Part shown: piece after piece, positions 1-6,708 of the stretch
How the letters are laid out: the number at the start of each line of letters is the position of its first letter
Position numbering within the stretch: position 1 is the first letter of the stretch
Source: an uncultured Granulosicoccaceae bacterium
Lineage (GTDB): Bacteria > Pseudomonadota > Gammaproteobacteria > Granulosicoccales > Granulosicoccaceae
Assembly: GCA_938028465.1 (NCBI GenBank)
Contig: CALJAA010000056.1
Location: 1 to 35,777 of the forward strand
Length of the DNA stretch: 35,777 bases
Reading direction: 5' to 3'
The notes under the pieces: model-generated
Database searches by the model: none
Seen by the model: the letters and a program-made list of their open reading frames with translations, nothing else
Told to the model about the DNA's origin: nothing
Program-made: the position numbers and the translations under genes

Positions 1-43
1 CTTCTGCCGTACTCATCCTGTGCGCACTGGTGTTGTTTGACAT
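1..43 (-). CDS. 5' end of a cassette-array gene, truncated by the window edge
   Basis: An ATG at 43 on the minus strand is followed by 14 open codons (MSNNTSAHRMSTAE) that run off the left edge. An AGGAG-type ribosome binding site lies a few bases upstream, which supports this start. The gene reads in the same direction as the cassette genes to its right and lies just beyond the degenerate attC at 105-193. It is therefore either the next cassette or the first gene outside the array. Too little protein is visible to suggest a function. Confidence 0.5.
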   Translation of the reverse strand, partial: MSNNTSAHRMSTAE

Positions 44-104
44 AACCTCTCCTCATAGTCTGCTGACTATTGTAAGAGGTGTTGCACTCACCGATAGAAT
101 CCAC

Positions 105-193
105 CATAACTTGCGCTGGAGGCTGGCGCGGGTTGTGGGCAAAGCCCACGTTCCGTGACAGCGTCCAGCGTCGAGTGCATCGAACCGTTAGGC
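105..193 (-). repeat. degenerate attC site, outer core box missing
   Basis: This stretch is nearly identical to the attC sites at 879-980 and 2850-2951, including the GTGGGC/GCCCAC hairpin in the middle and GTTAGGC at 187-193. The other sites begin with GCCTAAC about 13 bases before the shared ATAACTTGCGCTGG block. Here that stretch is replaced by unrelated sequence (about 92-104). In cassette orientation the lost box is the distal one, where IntI makes the crossover. The cassette carrying the 208-825 gene is therefore probably fixed in place. The homology boundary at 105 is approximate. Confidence 0.85.
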
Positions 194-207
194 ATGGACG
201 ATAAAGC

Positions 208-825
208 TCATAACTTACATCTGTCTTTATTGACCGTATTTTTATAGACGTCAGCCTCATACTCAAAGTCACCACTGAAAAGATCAAACGACAGCAACCC
301 ACCCAAACTATCAAATATTTTCAGAATATTCGAATGATTCTCAATAAATTCAGAAGATGCTAATTCACACCTCCACCGTATAGAAGATGCAGACTTGTTA
401 AATTTAGAAACAGTTTCAAGATCATAAATATCAGTAAGCTTATAGTCTGCTATTAGAAATCCACTCTGAGTGTAGATTGAAACGACATTTCCAAATCCCA
501 AACTATGCCAGTTATCTAGCGTCACTAGATAGCCACGATCAGAAACCAGCACGTATACCGGATTTACTGGGTTGCTTAGTTCTGTGGAATTCAGGAATCT
601 ATATTTATCACCGTCGAAGCGAAACCATTTTGCTTCTGCATTACCATCGTTTGAATCGCTTAACGCGACATCCTTTTCTTCAGTGCTGGGGCTCACCCTA
701 ACAACATATTTGCCATTATCAGAAATTGTACTTAGCAATTTTGGGTTAAGCCAAGTATCAGCACTACAGATAATGGAATGAGTCGACAGAAGTACTCCAG
801 ATAATATAGTGATCAAATACTTCAT
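208..825 (-). CDS. integron cassette gene: exported protein of unknown function
   Basis: About 205 residues. I chose the ATG at 825 because AGGAG lies about 10 bases upstream and the product then begins with a clean signal peptide (MKYLITILSG, hydrophobic core, small residues near Cys-Ala-Asp). An upstream start at 849 would add eight residues. The mature part has a Tyr-Val-Val-rich beta-strand pattern and short turn motifs, but no domain I recognise. The protein probably acts in the periplasm or outside the cell. The stop codon is followed within 15 bases by the degenerate attC, the usual cassette layout of one gene plus attC. There is no visible promoter inside the cassette. Confidence 0.8.
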   Translation of the reverse strand: MKYLITILSGVLLSTHSIICSADTWLNPKLLSTISDNGKYVVRVSPSTEEKDVALSDSNDGNAEAKWFRFDGDKYRFLNSTELSNPVNPVYVLVSDRGYLVTLDNWHSLGFGNVVSIYTQSGFLIADYKLTDIYDLETVSKFNKSASSIRWRCELASSEFIENHSNILKIFDSLGGLLSFDLFSGDFEYEADVYKNTVNKDRCKL

Positions 826-878
826 TGGCCAATACTCCTGTAATGACATTGGTCGGCTTTATAGATAGTTAAAGACAT

Positions 879-980
879 GCCTAACATCTACGATAACTTG
901 CGCTGGAGGCTGGCGCGGGTTGTGGGCATCGCCCACGTTCCGTGACAGGGCCCAGTGTCGAGTACTTCGAACCGTTAGGC
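879..980 (-). repeat. attC recombination site (102 bp)
   Basis: It is bounded by complementary core boxes GCCTAAC (879-885) and GTTAGGC (974-980), matching the RYYYAAC/GTTRRRY attC consensus. Inside is imperfect dyad symmetry with a central GTGGGC/GCCCAC hairpin. It is almost identical to 2850-2951 and to the remnant at 105-193, as is typical of attC sites within one sedentary chromosomal integron. It closes the cassette that carries the 1162-1761 gene. Confidence 0.93.
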
Positions 981-1161
981 GTGCGTTCTGGAAGCACTAA
1001 TTCCTCTAGCTTATAGTTGGCTGATCAGTCCCCATACAGACCAAATTAGTTTCCTAAGGAGGTAACAATTTGGATTTTAAATTTCACTTCCAATCATCTT
1101 TATCAAAATGACTTTCGCCAATTTTTGTATAAGCAATATATGGCAAAAAAATACGCGTCAA

Positions 1162-1761
1162 TTACTGATTTCTCAAATGGTTGGACTTGTCCAAATTGCC
1201 GGCTATCACTGAAGTGAAGTAGTCTCCGAGTAGACCATTACTAAGAAACAACTGTTCGTTGACTCGTGTGACCGGATAAATCTGAACACGTTTTCCATAG
1301 CCATCAAACTCAAACTCCACGTAGCAGATGTAATGCGCACCAAACTCCATAATAGTTTTGAGGCGAAGCCCTTTTACTATTTGAAATCGCGCCTTATTGT
1401 CAGCCAGGGATTCCGGATCCATCAGCGCTTCCACGTCATTACGATCCTTTGGCTGCCATACGCCCAATATGCTCGATTTGTCGCCTGCGACATTCGCTTC
1501 ATGAAAGCTCTTGAACAGCTCCACGAATTCTTGTTCTTCCGCCGAAATGGATTGCCCACCAATGAATACATCGAGCGCAGGATCGAAATTCGCGCCCGTA
1601 TAAACAAAGCGGACCGGGGTGCCACCTTCTGTATCCGGAACAAATTCCAATACCTGTTCCTCAAACGCGAGCAGAGATGTCGTAGGTAGTAACACCCAAC
1701 AAAAAACTAATATCAGTAGCCGCATTTCTGTGATCCATGTCCTGTGTTTAAACCAAGTCAT
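1162..1761 (-). CDS. integron cassette gene: exported protein of unknown function
   Basis: 199 residues from the ATG at 1761, which has an AGGG about five bases upstream. An alternative ATG at 1725 (MRLLILVFCW) gives a shorter and more standard signal peptide. Either way a strong hydrophobic stretch ends near LLAFEEQ, so the product is probably exported to the periplasm. The mature region is mixed alpha/beta with an acidic helical middle (AEEQEFVELFKSFHEANVAG) and a beta-rich C-terminus. I do not recognise a family. The gene is followed by about 180 bases of AT-rich non-coding DNA and then attC 879-980, a longer tail than in neighbouring cassettes. Confidence 0.78.
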   Translation of the reverse strand: MTWFKHRTWITEMRLLILVFCWVLLPTTSLLAFEEQVLEFVPDTEGGTPVRFVYTGANFDPALDVFIGGQSISAEEQEFVELFKSFHEANVAGDKSSILGVWQPKDRNDVEALMDPESLADNKARFQIVKGLRLKTIMEFGAHYICYVEFEFDGYGKRVQIYPVTRVNEQLFLSNGLLGDYFTSVIAGNLDKSNHLRNQ

Positions 1762-1911
1762 TTGGACCCTGCCCTTTTATTTTTGTAAGAATAATACCGT
1801 CAAAATAACAGGTATTGTAAGTTGAAGCAAAATTAGAAATTCTAAATGTCTGGTGTTGACCGTCAGCAAACCCTTTTTATACGTCAACCTTGCAACATAG
1901 TTATGTAGTAC

Positions 1912-2013
1912 GCCTAACGTCAACGATAAACTGCAGTTGCGCTCGGCGCGTGTTCTGACGTACTCATGGTTGCGCGCCGAGCGCAACTGTCTGTGTTCAT
2001 CGACCCGTTAGGC
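1912..2013 (-). repeat. attC recombination site with a different stem sequence
   Basis: Core boxes GCCTAAC (1912-1918) and GTTAGGC (2007-2013) are present and the length is 102 bp, as in its neighbours. The interior is unrelated: a perfect 17-bp inverted repeat (1934-1950 against 1973-1989, CAGTTGCGCTCGGCGCG and its complement) around a 22-base loop. Only the outer about 20 bases at each end match the neighbouring sites. It closes the HNH cassette... that is, it lies at the 3' end of the 2038-2805 gene, and it separates this gene from the one at 1162-1761. Confidence 0.92.
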
Positions 2014-2037
2014 ATGCGCCTTAAGATAACATTCTTT

Positions 2038-2805
2038 CTAGTCAATAGCAGATTCGCGAGCTTCTCGCTTTTCTTTCATAATGCGTCTGAAATTTGCTAC
2101 CCCCTCGCGATATTCTCCTAGCGAATCGTCATCTAGATATGCATTCAATTCACTAAACGTTTCCTGAAAAATATTTGCAAGCTGCATATCAAAGTGAGGA
2201 TCGAGACCACCATGACACGTATGGCAAAGTGTAACTAAATTTGCCTCATTACTTAAACCACCGATCTCGGCTGGAATAAAATGATGTACATGGAGAACAA
2301 TGTCAGTATTGTCCGCAGAACTTCTACCACAAATCCTACACCGGTAGTTATCCCGCTTTAGAATCCTCATCCTCAACTTAGGCTTTGGTGCACGACGCAA
2401 ATGATCCTGCTCTATCGCATCCAAAAAATCAGAGGTAACCAGACCAGTTCTTGCTACCTCTTTTCTTTCAAATATTTCGGAGAAATACTTGCGACAAATG
2501 GACTCTTCCACCACAGCATTTCCACCAACAAGCGTAAATATCAACAAATCACTCAGGTTATTAACAACGATTCCTGGCATTTTCAGGCTTGCCCAAAGTT
2601 CGAGCATCTTTAGCGGTAAAACCTCACAAGCAGTTTTTATTTCTCGGTGAGGCTTATCTTCTGAAACCCCTGCAAATGAAGTTTGAGTAGACAACTGTAA
2701 CTCGCCATCTGAATTTGCCGTAATTGTTATCGCAAAGTATCTGTTTTCAGAAAGAGGATCTTTCATGTCTTTCAACACATCGATTATATTTCTTTTATCG
2801 GACAT
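2038..2805 (-). CDS. integron cassette gene: HNH endonuclease-domain protein
   Basis: About 255 residues from the ATG at 2805. Residues about 145-200 form an HNH nuclease domain: a Cys-x2-Cys knuckle (CRIC), then HVHH followed by Pro, a conserved Asn (NEANLVTLC) and a second Cys-x2-Cys-His (CHTCHG). These are the zinc-binding and metal-dependent catalytic features of the McrA/5-methylcytosine endonuclease-like HNH fold. The first about 135 residues match nothing I recognise and may provide specificity or partner binding. The C-terminal about 35 residues are charged and helical. The protein is probably cytoplasmic and DNA-acting. An anti-phage or restriction role would fit a cassette-borne HNH nuclease but is inference. 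Confidence 0.85.
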   Translation of the reverse strand: MSDKRNIIDVLKDMKDPLSENRYFAITITANSDGELQLSTQTSFAGVSEDKPHREIKTACEVLPLKMLELWASLKMPGIVVNNLSDLLIFTLVGGNAVVEESICRKYFSEIFERKEVARTGLVTSDFLDAIEQDHLRRAPKPKLRMRILKRDNYRCRICGRSSADNTDIVLHVHHFIPAEIGGLSNEANLVTLCHTCHGGLDPHFDMQLANIFQETFSELNAYLDDDSLGEYREGVANFRRIMKEKREARESAID

Positions 2806-2849
2806 CAAAGAATTTCCAAATTAAGCCCTTTATCAAGTCACCCAAGTAT

Positions 2850-2951
2850 GCCTAACATCAACGATAACTTGCGCTGGAGGTTGGCGCGGGTTGTGGGCAA
2901 AGCCCACGTTCCGTGACAGGGTCCAGCGTCGAGTGCATCGAACCGTTAGGC
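2850..2951 (-). repeat. attC recombination site (102 bp)
   Basis: Core boxes are GCCTAAC (2850-2856) and GTTAGGC (2945-2951), with the same internal hairpin and flanks as the site at 879-980. Only a handful of bases differ. It closes the two-gene cassette to its right and follows the 2971 stop by 19 bases. Confidence 0.93.
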
Positions 2952-2970
2952 CTGCGTCGGATCTAACTAA

Positions 2971-3546
2971 TTAATTACACAATTTCCGACAGGGTAGTAT
3001 TAAATCCCCGTAGCCCCAAAGAACTGTACCAATAACAACACACAAGAGAATAACAAACTCAAGCTGTTGATCTATTCGATTCACGGTTCGAGGATAGAGC
3101 CAATTGCTATCGTATCCAGCTACTTCATCGTGTTGCCGTGGCTCAGGGTAGTGATCAGATGGTAGAGATAATGAAATCAACGCCCTTGGGTTTAAATGAA
3201 AGACTCTACTTACAGCCGCAAATTGAAACTCCTTTACTTTTACTTCCAACAAAGCTCTGTATAGCCATCTACTGTGAAAAAATTGGGCTAGTATTGCCGC
3301 ACCTACTAACATAGCGCCAGAACTGGCTGGTCGTATACCAAGTACAGCACTAAGAAAGACGGTCAACCAACCTAGTAAAAGCGCGAAGATAGCATGAGGT
3401 GCTAACAACCAATAGGCCCTCCACTTTGATAAGTCATCTTTGTTGTCTAGACCAATCCCAAGAAAACCTATTTTATGAGATATTCTAAGAAATCTAGGGG
3501 TGTCGTTAGTTTCCGGTAAATAGTTAAATGATGTTCCCTGTGTCAT
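2971..3546 (-). CDS. integron cassette gene: three-helix membrane protein of unknown function
   Basis: 191 residues from the ATG at 3546, with AGAGG five bases upstream. Hydrophobic segments at about 45-69, 75-92 and 161-178 predict an inner-membrane protein. Helices 1 and 2 are joined by a short turn. A soluble loop of about 65 residues, containing FHLNPRALISLSLPSDHYPEP, lies between helices 2 and 3. The C-terminus carries two cysteines (PCRKLCN). I do not recognise the family. The gene starts 19 bases after the stop of the gene at 3566-4024 and shares its cassette, so the two are probably co-expressed and functionally linked. Confidence 0.8.
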   Translation of the reverse strand: MTQGTSFNYLPETNDTPRFLRISHKIGFLGIGLDNKDDLSKWRAYWLLAPHAIFALLLGWLTVFLSAVLGIRPASSGAMLVGAAILAQFFHSRWLYRALLEVKVKEFQFAAVSRVFHLNPRALISLSLPSDHYPEPRQHDEVAGYDSNWLYPRTVNRIDQQLEFVILLCVVIGTVLWGYGDLILPCRKLCN

Positions 3547-3565
3547 TGTGTCCTCTTCCAGGTAA

Positions 3566-4024
3566 CTACCATTGAATTTGTAGTTGTTTTTTACCGATCT
3601 CTTTTATCTCACCTAGACATACATCCACGGCATGATTCAGAGAATCCAAATGCTCGAAATACGTTTGTTCTCTGTTGGCATCGGATAATCCATTTTCCAT
3701 TCGCTGAACAGACTTTAGAACTTCGTCAGAAACTAGAAAAGAAGATTTATCAGCTATTTTCCACACCTCTTTTCTGGCGTCTGAAAACTGTTTCCACATC
3801 GCCTCACTCCTATCACTCTCAACGTCCTTACGTATCAACTCAGCTTCATGATGCTCTGACGCAGCCCATCGCATTGTATGAAGTGATTCGATAAGTTCGC
3901 CGTAAGCCTCTGCTTGCATCGTCCACCATTTATCCTTTCTTAGCCTTTGCGTTGCTAGGTGCGCAGCTAAAAAGGCAGCTCCTATAGAAATAAGTACTTG
4001 GACGACTATTTTAAATAATTCCAT
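3566..4024 (-). CDS. integron cassette gene: membrane-anchored helical protein of unknown function
   Basis: 152 residues. An N-terminal membrane anchor (about 4-24, LISIGAAFLAAHLA) is followed by a basic stretch (RLRKDK) that should lie in the cytoplasm. A largely helical, charged domain follows (KWWTMQAEAYGELIESLH, then several Glu/Lys/Arg-rich helices). This anchor-plus-KWW-helix layout resembles small uncharacterised bacterial proteins I have seen before, but I cannot name the family. The ribosome binding site is weak. It is the first gene of a two-gene cassette; two-gene cassettes are a minority, and their genes often work as a pair. Confidence 0.75.
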   Translation of the reverse strand: MELFKIVVQVLISIGAAFLAAHLATQRLRKDKWWTMQAEAYGELIESLHTMRWAASEHHEAELIRKDVESDRSEAMWKQFSDARKEVWKIADKSSFLVSDEVLKSVQRMENGLSDANREQTYFEHLDSLNHAVDVCLGEIKEIGKKQLQIQW

Positions 4025-4073
4025 TTTTTTATATCAAGTAGATTTAGAAATTAGTAAAGATTCCCATCAGTAG

Positions 4074-4133
4074 GCCTAACAACCTAAGTGTTTATACCAC
4101 GTGCGCAGCATGTTGTATAAACGTCTGTTGGAC
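4074..4133 (-). repeat. short attC site (60 bp), unlike the others in the array
   Basis: Boxes GCCTAAC (4074-4080) and GTTGGAC (4127-4133) fit RYYYAAC/GTTRRRY. Between them is a well-formed stem: GTTTATAC pairs perfectly with GTATAAAC, and inside it ACGTGC pairs with GCATGT with one wobble around a GCA loop. The length and sequence differ clearly from the 102-bp sites, suggesting a cassette acquired from another integron. In array orientation it should close a cassette lying to its right. That cassette has no visible gene and is interrupted by the IS91-like element. Confidence 0.8.
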
Positions 4134-4413
4134 TGAGCCGCCCCACAACCGTAGTGACTACTATATGGAATTCGTATTGATGTGACCTAGCGTACAGGTA
4201 AACCAGACTAACTTATTGACTTGCGAGACTCTATTCATGCGCTGCATCTTGTTAGTTAAGAACATTGTTTACAGGCATTATTGTGCAGTTTCAACACGAT
4301 AAACCGCATGATCTTTTTGCTACGACCACACAATACCGCAGCCCGCATAATAATGCAGCATCAGTTTAGATACTCAACCTTCAGCCCTTCATTTTTACAT
4401 TAAGTACAGTTCG
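4134..4413. other. non-coding stretch: remnant of a gene-less cassette plus the left IS end
   Basis: No credible coding region on either strand. The part next to the attC (4134-4263) is probably what remains of the first cassette. A GAAC at 4260-4263 is the only plus-strand GAAC or CAAG between the attC and the transposase stop. IS91-family elements insert beside these tetramers at their oriIS end, so I place the left IS boundary at 4263/4264. The remaining about 150 bases would be the oriIS end. The boundary is inferred from the target rule, not from a recognised end sequence. Confidence 0.45.
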
Positions 4414-5541
4414 TCAGTATTCCGCGAGCCTTTGTTCACCCATATCGGCTAACAGCACCTGACCTTGCTTGCATTTAGGGCAGCGATAACACCACTGTTC
4501 CTTTTCTTTCTCCGGCTCTATCTCTTTATCAGAGTGTTGCTGTCGGGCAAGCTGGGCCTTCATCTGACTCACAGATGTTTTACGACAACGGTTCGACAAA
4601 AAACCATAATGCCGTATTCGCATAAACCCCTTGGGAAGCACATGCAGCATCAAGCGACGGATAAACTCGTTTGCCTCTAGCTCCATATGCCGTCGGGCGC
4701 TGCCGTTTGCATAGTCTTTATAATTGAAACGAACCCGCTCATCATCGAACGATTGCAAACGCTGATCGCTTATCGCGATGCGGTGACTGTATCGGCCGAG
4801 ATAATCAACAACCGTACGAGCTTTAACTGGGCAAGGCTTGCTGTATACCACCCATTCTTTTGACATCAATATTGATAGCAGATCATTGATCGGATTACCT
4901 TGTAGATTAGTCATTGATGGATTGGTTTTTACTGCTTGTCTTAATGCGCTAACCATACTGCCGCGAAAGTGTCTGGACAATGCGCGCACCGGAAAAAGGT
5001 AATTACTTCTCGCCTCGTTCCATTGCCCGGTTGCGCCTATGGCGCCACCGGGCACAAGACAATGCAGATGTACATGACGGCTCAGATTCTCGCCCCAGGT
5101 ATGCAGCACTGCAGTCACTCCCATCTTCCCGTTCAGGCGTTTCGGGTCAGCCCCAAACGTCTTCAATGTGTGCCATGCACACCTGAACAAGTTGTTGTAG
5201 ATCACGAATGCATGACGATCAACCAACGCATTAAGCTCCGATGGCAAAGTAAAAACCAGATGATGATATGTCACTGGCAATAGGCTTTCCCGTTGCTTAT
5301 CGCACCACTGTTGAGATACTCGCCGTTGACACTTAGGACAGTGTCGATCACGACAAGCATGATAGCTATGCTTTGTAAAATCACATTGATCGCATTGCAT
5401 TCGCACACCACCCATTACCGGTGTGCGGCAACTCATGATGTGTGAGCAGACTTGCCGCTGCCTGGCGCTCATCGAGTAAGCCTGTTTGTAACCCTCAAGA
5501 TGACGCAACATGACCGACTGCAGATCAACCGACGCATTCAT
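4414..5541 (-). CDS. tnpA: IS91-family HUH transposase
   Basis: 375 residues from the ATG at 5541, chosen because the longer frame adds about 56 residues of out-of-frame recombinase sequence. An N-terminal zinc-finger region (Cys50, Cys53, Cys63, Cys68, Cys71) binds DNA. The HUH motif is HVHLHCLVPGG (His156, 158, 160). The catalytic tyrosine pair is YLGRY (Tyr247 and Tyr251), the Y2 signature of IS91 rather than the single-tyrosine ISCR type. A C-terminal zinc-ribbon-like CYRCPKC lies at about 351-357. The enzyme nicks and joins DNA at the IS ends for single-strand transposition. It overlaps the recombinase stop by 17 bases, suggesting translational coupling. The length is normal and no lesion is visible. 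Confidence 0.93.
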   Translation of the reverse strand: MNASVDLQSVMLRHLEGYKQAYSMSARQRQVCSHIMSCRTPVMGGVRMQCDQCDFTKHSYHACRDRHCPKCQRRVSQQWCDKQRESLLPVTYHHLVFTLPSELNALVDRHAFVIYNNLFRCAWHTLKTFGADPKRLNGKMGVTAVLHTWGENLSRHVHLHCLVPGGAIGATGQWNEARSNYLFPVRALSRHFRGSMVSALRQAVKTNPSMTNLQGNPINDLLSILMSKEWVVYSKPCPVKARTVVDYLGRYSHRIAISDQRLQSFDDERVRFNYKDYANGSARRHMELEANEFIRRLMLHVLPKGFMRIRHYGFLSNRCRKTSVSQMKAQLARQQHSDKEIEPEKEKEQWCYRCPKCKQGQVLLADMGEQRLAEY

Positions 5542-6388
5542 TAGCACTCTCCAGTGATGCAACCAGATCATCCACTGCGCCTCGTCCTTCCTTATAGCTG
5601 TGCACCCAGTGTATGTAACGCATCGTGCTGCGAAGACTGCTATGGCCCAACATTGTTTGAAGCTGATGAACGGGCATGCCAGCCTCCAGTTGATGAGTTG
5701 CATAGGCATGTCTTAAAGCATGAATGCCGCCGGCTTTCTTGATACCTGCTTTCTCTTTGGCTTTGGTGTAAATACGTTGGACCGTTTGTATATGAATCGG
5801 CTGGAGCGGATCCCTGTTAGGGAATAGCCACAGCACCGGGTGGTACACCGACCAATAATGTCGCAACGTTAATAGCAGCGCATCAGAAATGATGACGTTA
5901 CGATCTTTACCTGCTTTACCTTGCTCAATACGCAACAATCGACGTTCACCATCAATGTGCCGTACTTGCAACGCGGTTAGCTCACTTAATCGTAGGCCGC
6001 AACCGTAGCAAGTCATAATAAGTGTGCGGTGTTTGTGATTACTTATCGCAGCGACTATGGCACGAACCTCACTACGGTTAAGCAGCTCAGGTATACGTTG
6101 CGGTTTTTTAGGAAAGACAACTGGCACATCGAAGCTTTGCCAGCCAAGCACATTCAGATACAAGAACCGTATCCCGTGTAAGTACAGCCGACAACTCGCC
6201 GCAGCCAGCTTACGCTCTTGCACTAGGTGATTAAAAAACGTTTGGATATCCTGATGCTTAAGTTGATCAGGCGACTGGTTGAAGTATGCGGCAAGTTCGG
6301 CTACCGCAACAAGGTAGCTTCTGTGTGTACGAACAGAAAACCCTCTCTGGGTCATCTGAGCAATCATTCTCTCTCGAAGACGGGTCAT
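5525..6388 (-). CDS. IS91-associated tyrosine recombinase
   Basis: 287 residues from the ATG at 6388, which has GGAG seven bases upstream. A longer start at 6442 lacks such a site. An N-terminal SAM-like core-binding domain (to about 100) precedes the catalytic domain. The visible catalytic residues are Arg133 (CGLRLSE), a Lys in GKAGK, the HALRH box (His223, Arg226), LGHS (His249) and Tyr258 (MRYIHW). It lacks the extra IntI-specific segment, so it is not a second integron integrase. Recombinases of this type accompany many IS91-family transposases; their role, perhaps resolution or target handling, is not settled. It forms one transcription unit with tnpA. Confidence 0.88.
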   Translation of the reverse strand: MTRLRERMIAQMTQRGFSVRTHRSYLVAVAELAAYFNQSPDQLKHQDIQTFFNHLVQERKLAAASCRLYLHGIRFLYLNVLGWQSFDVPVVFPKKPQRIPELLNRSEVRAIVAAISNHKHRTLIMTCYGCGLRLSELTALQVRHIDGERRLLRIEQGKAGKDRNVIISDALLLTLRHYWSVYHPVLWLFPNRDPLQPIHIQTVQRIYTKAKEKAGIKKAGGIHALRHAYATHQLEAGMPVHQLQTMLGHSSLRSTMRYIHWVHSYKEGRGAVDDLVASLESANECVG

Positions 6389-6506
6389 CGTTTTACTCCG
6401 CAAACAGACCGACAATGGCCTTTGCAAAGTAAAAACACTCAACAGATATTTGTGAAGTTACCGTCGTTGAGCAACCGCTATCATTACGCTACCGCGAAGC
6501 GGTTTA

Positions 6507-6650
6507 GTTCAACAATCTAATTAGACATCAAAGTGAAATGTTATAACACGTCACTATGAACATATCCCTGAATTATTGATTTGAAAACATCCCAAATTCA
6601 ACAGCTTATATTTTCTCACCTATCACTATGAACAATAATGCGTATATCAG
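6507..6650 (-). other. probable attI region of the integron
   Basis: On the minus strand the sequence GTTGAAC (6513-6507) fits the integron core site GTTRRRY and lies about 195 bases upstream of intI, where attI is expected. The 4-base GAAC of this core is also an IS91-type target, and the IS begins immediately after it. The adjacent AT-rich stretch carries two TCACTATGAACA copies that could be integrase-binding repeats. AttI sites are poorly conserved between integrons, so the call rests on position, the core box and the repeats. Confidence 0.5.
6551..6634 (+). repeat. pair of direct repeats TCACTATGAACA
   Basis: Two identical 12-base copies lie at 6551-6562 and 6623-6634, with starts 72 bases apart, between the putative attI core and the intI promoter. 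AttI1 of class 1 integrons has two direct repeats bound by IntI1, so these may play the same role, or they may bind a regulator of intI. Confidence 0.6.
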
Positions 6651-6652
6651 CA

Positions 6653-6681
6653 TTGCTAACTGTAATTATATATAGTATTGT
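6653..6681 (+). promoter_or_regulatory. intI promoter with an overlapping LexA-box-like site
   Basis: TTGCTA (6653-6658) and TATTGT (6676-6681) are separated by 17 bases and could be the -35 and -10 hexamers for intI. Between them, CTGTAATTATATATAG (6660-6675) matches the gammaproteobacterial LexA consensus CTGT-N8-ACAG with one substitution in the right half-site and an AT-rich centre. LexA control of intI is established for class 1 integrons and Vibrio cholerae, where SOS induction raises cassette recombination. The same control is likely here. Confidence 0.7.
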
Positions 6682-6708
6682 TAAGTCAACTCTCAAAGGA
6701 TAGTGAGA

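Larger units (their letters stand above)
4264..6506 (-). mobile_element. IS91-family insertion sequence (HUH transposase plus tyrosine recombinase)
   Basis: The element carries a Y2-type HUH transposase preceded by and overlapping a tyrosine recombinase gene, an arrangement found in many IS91-family elements, which transpose by a rolling-circle-like mechanism without target duplication. The left limit is set by GAAC at 4260-4263. The right limit is taken just inside GTTC at 6507-6510, next to a CCGC/GCGG mini-hairpin (6492-6502). No terminal inverted repeats or target duplications are expected. Both open reading frames are intact, so the element may be active. The exact ends are uncertain by tens of bases. 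Confidence 0.75.

Noticed and set aside
1056-1110. A perfect AAGGAGGT on the plus strand followed by a 13-codon TTG frame
   Set aside because: The frame is very short, starts with TTG and opposes the cassette genes. A chance purine run in AT-rich DNA is more likely.
4206-4257. A possible extra attC or attI formed by GACTAAC and GTTAGTT
   Set aside because: Neither box fits the RYYYAAC/GTTRRRY consensus and no internal stem is present.
5525-6388. The tyrosine recombinase as a second integron integrase
   Set aside because: It lacks the IntI-specific segment and overlaps the IS91 transposase, so it belongs to the IS.
6664-6694. A possible minus-strand cassette promoter (Pc): TTGACT with TATAAT
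   Set aside because: The spacer is only about 13 bases, too short for a good sigma-70 promoter, and it overlaps the intI promoter.
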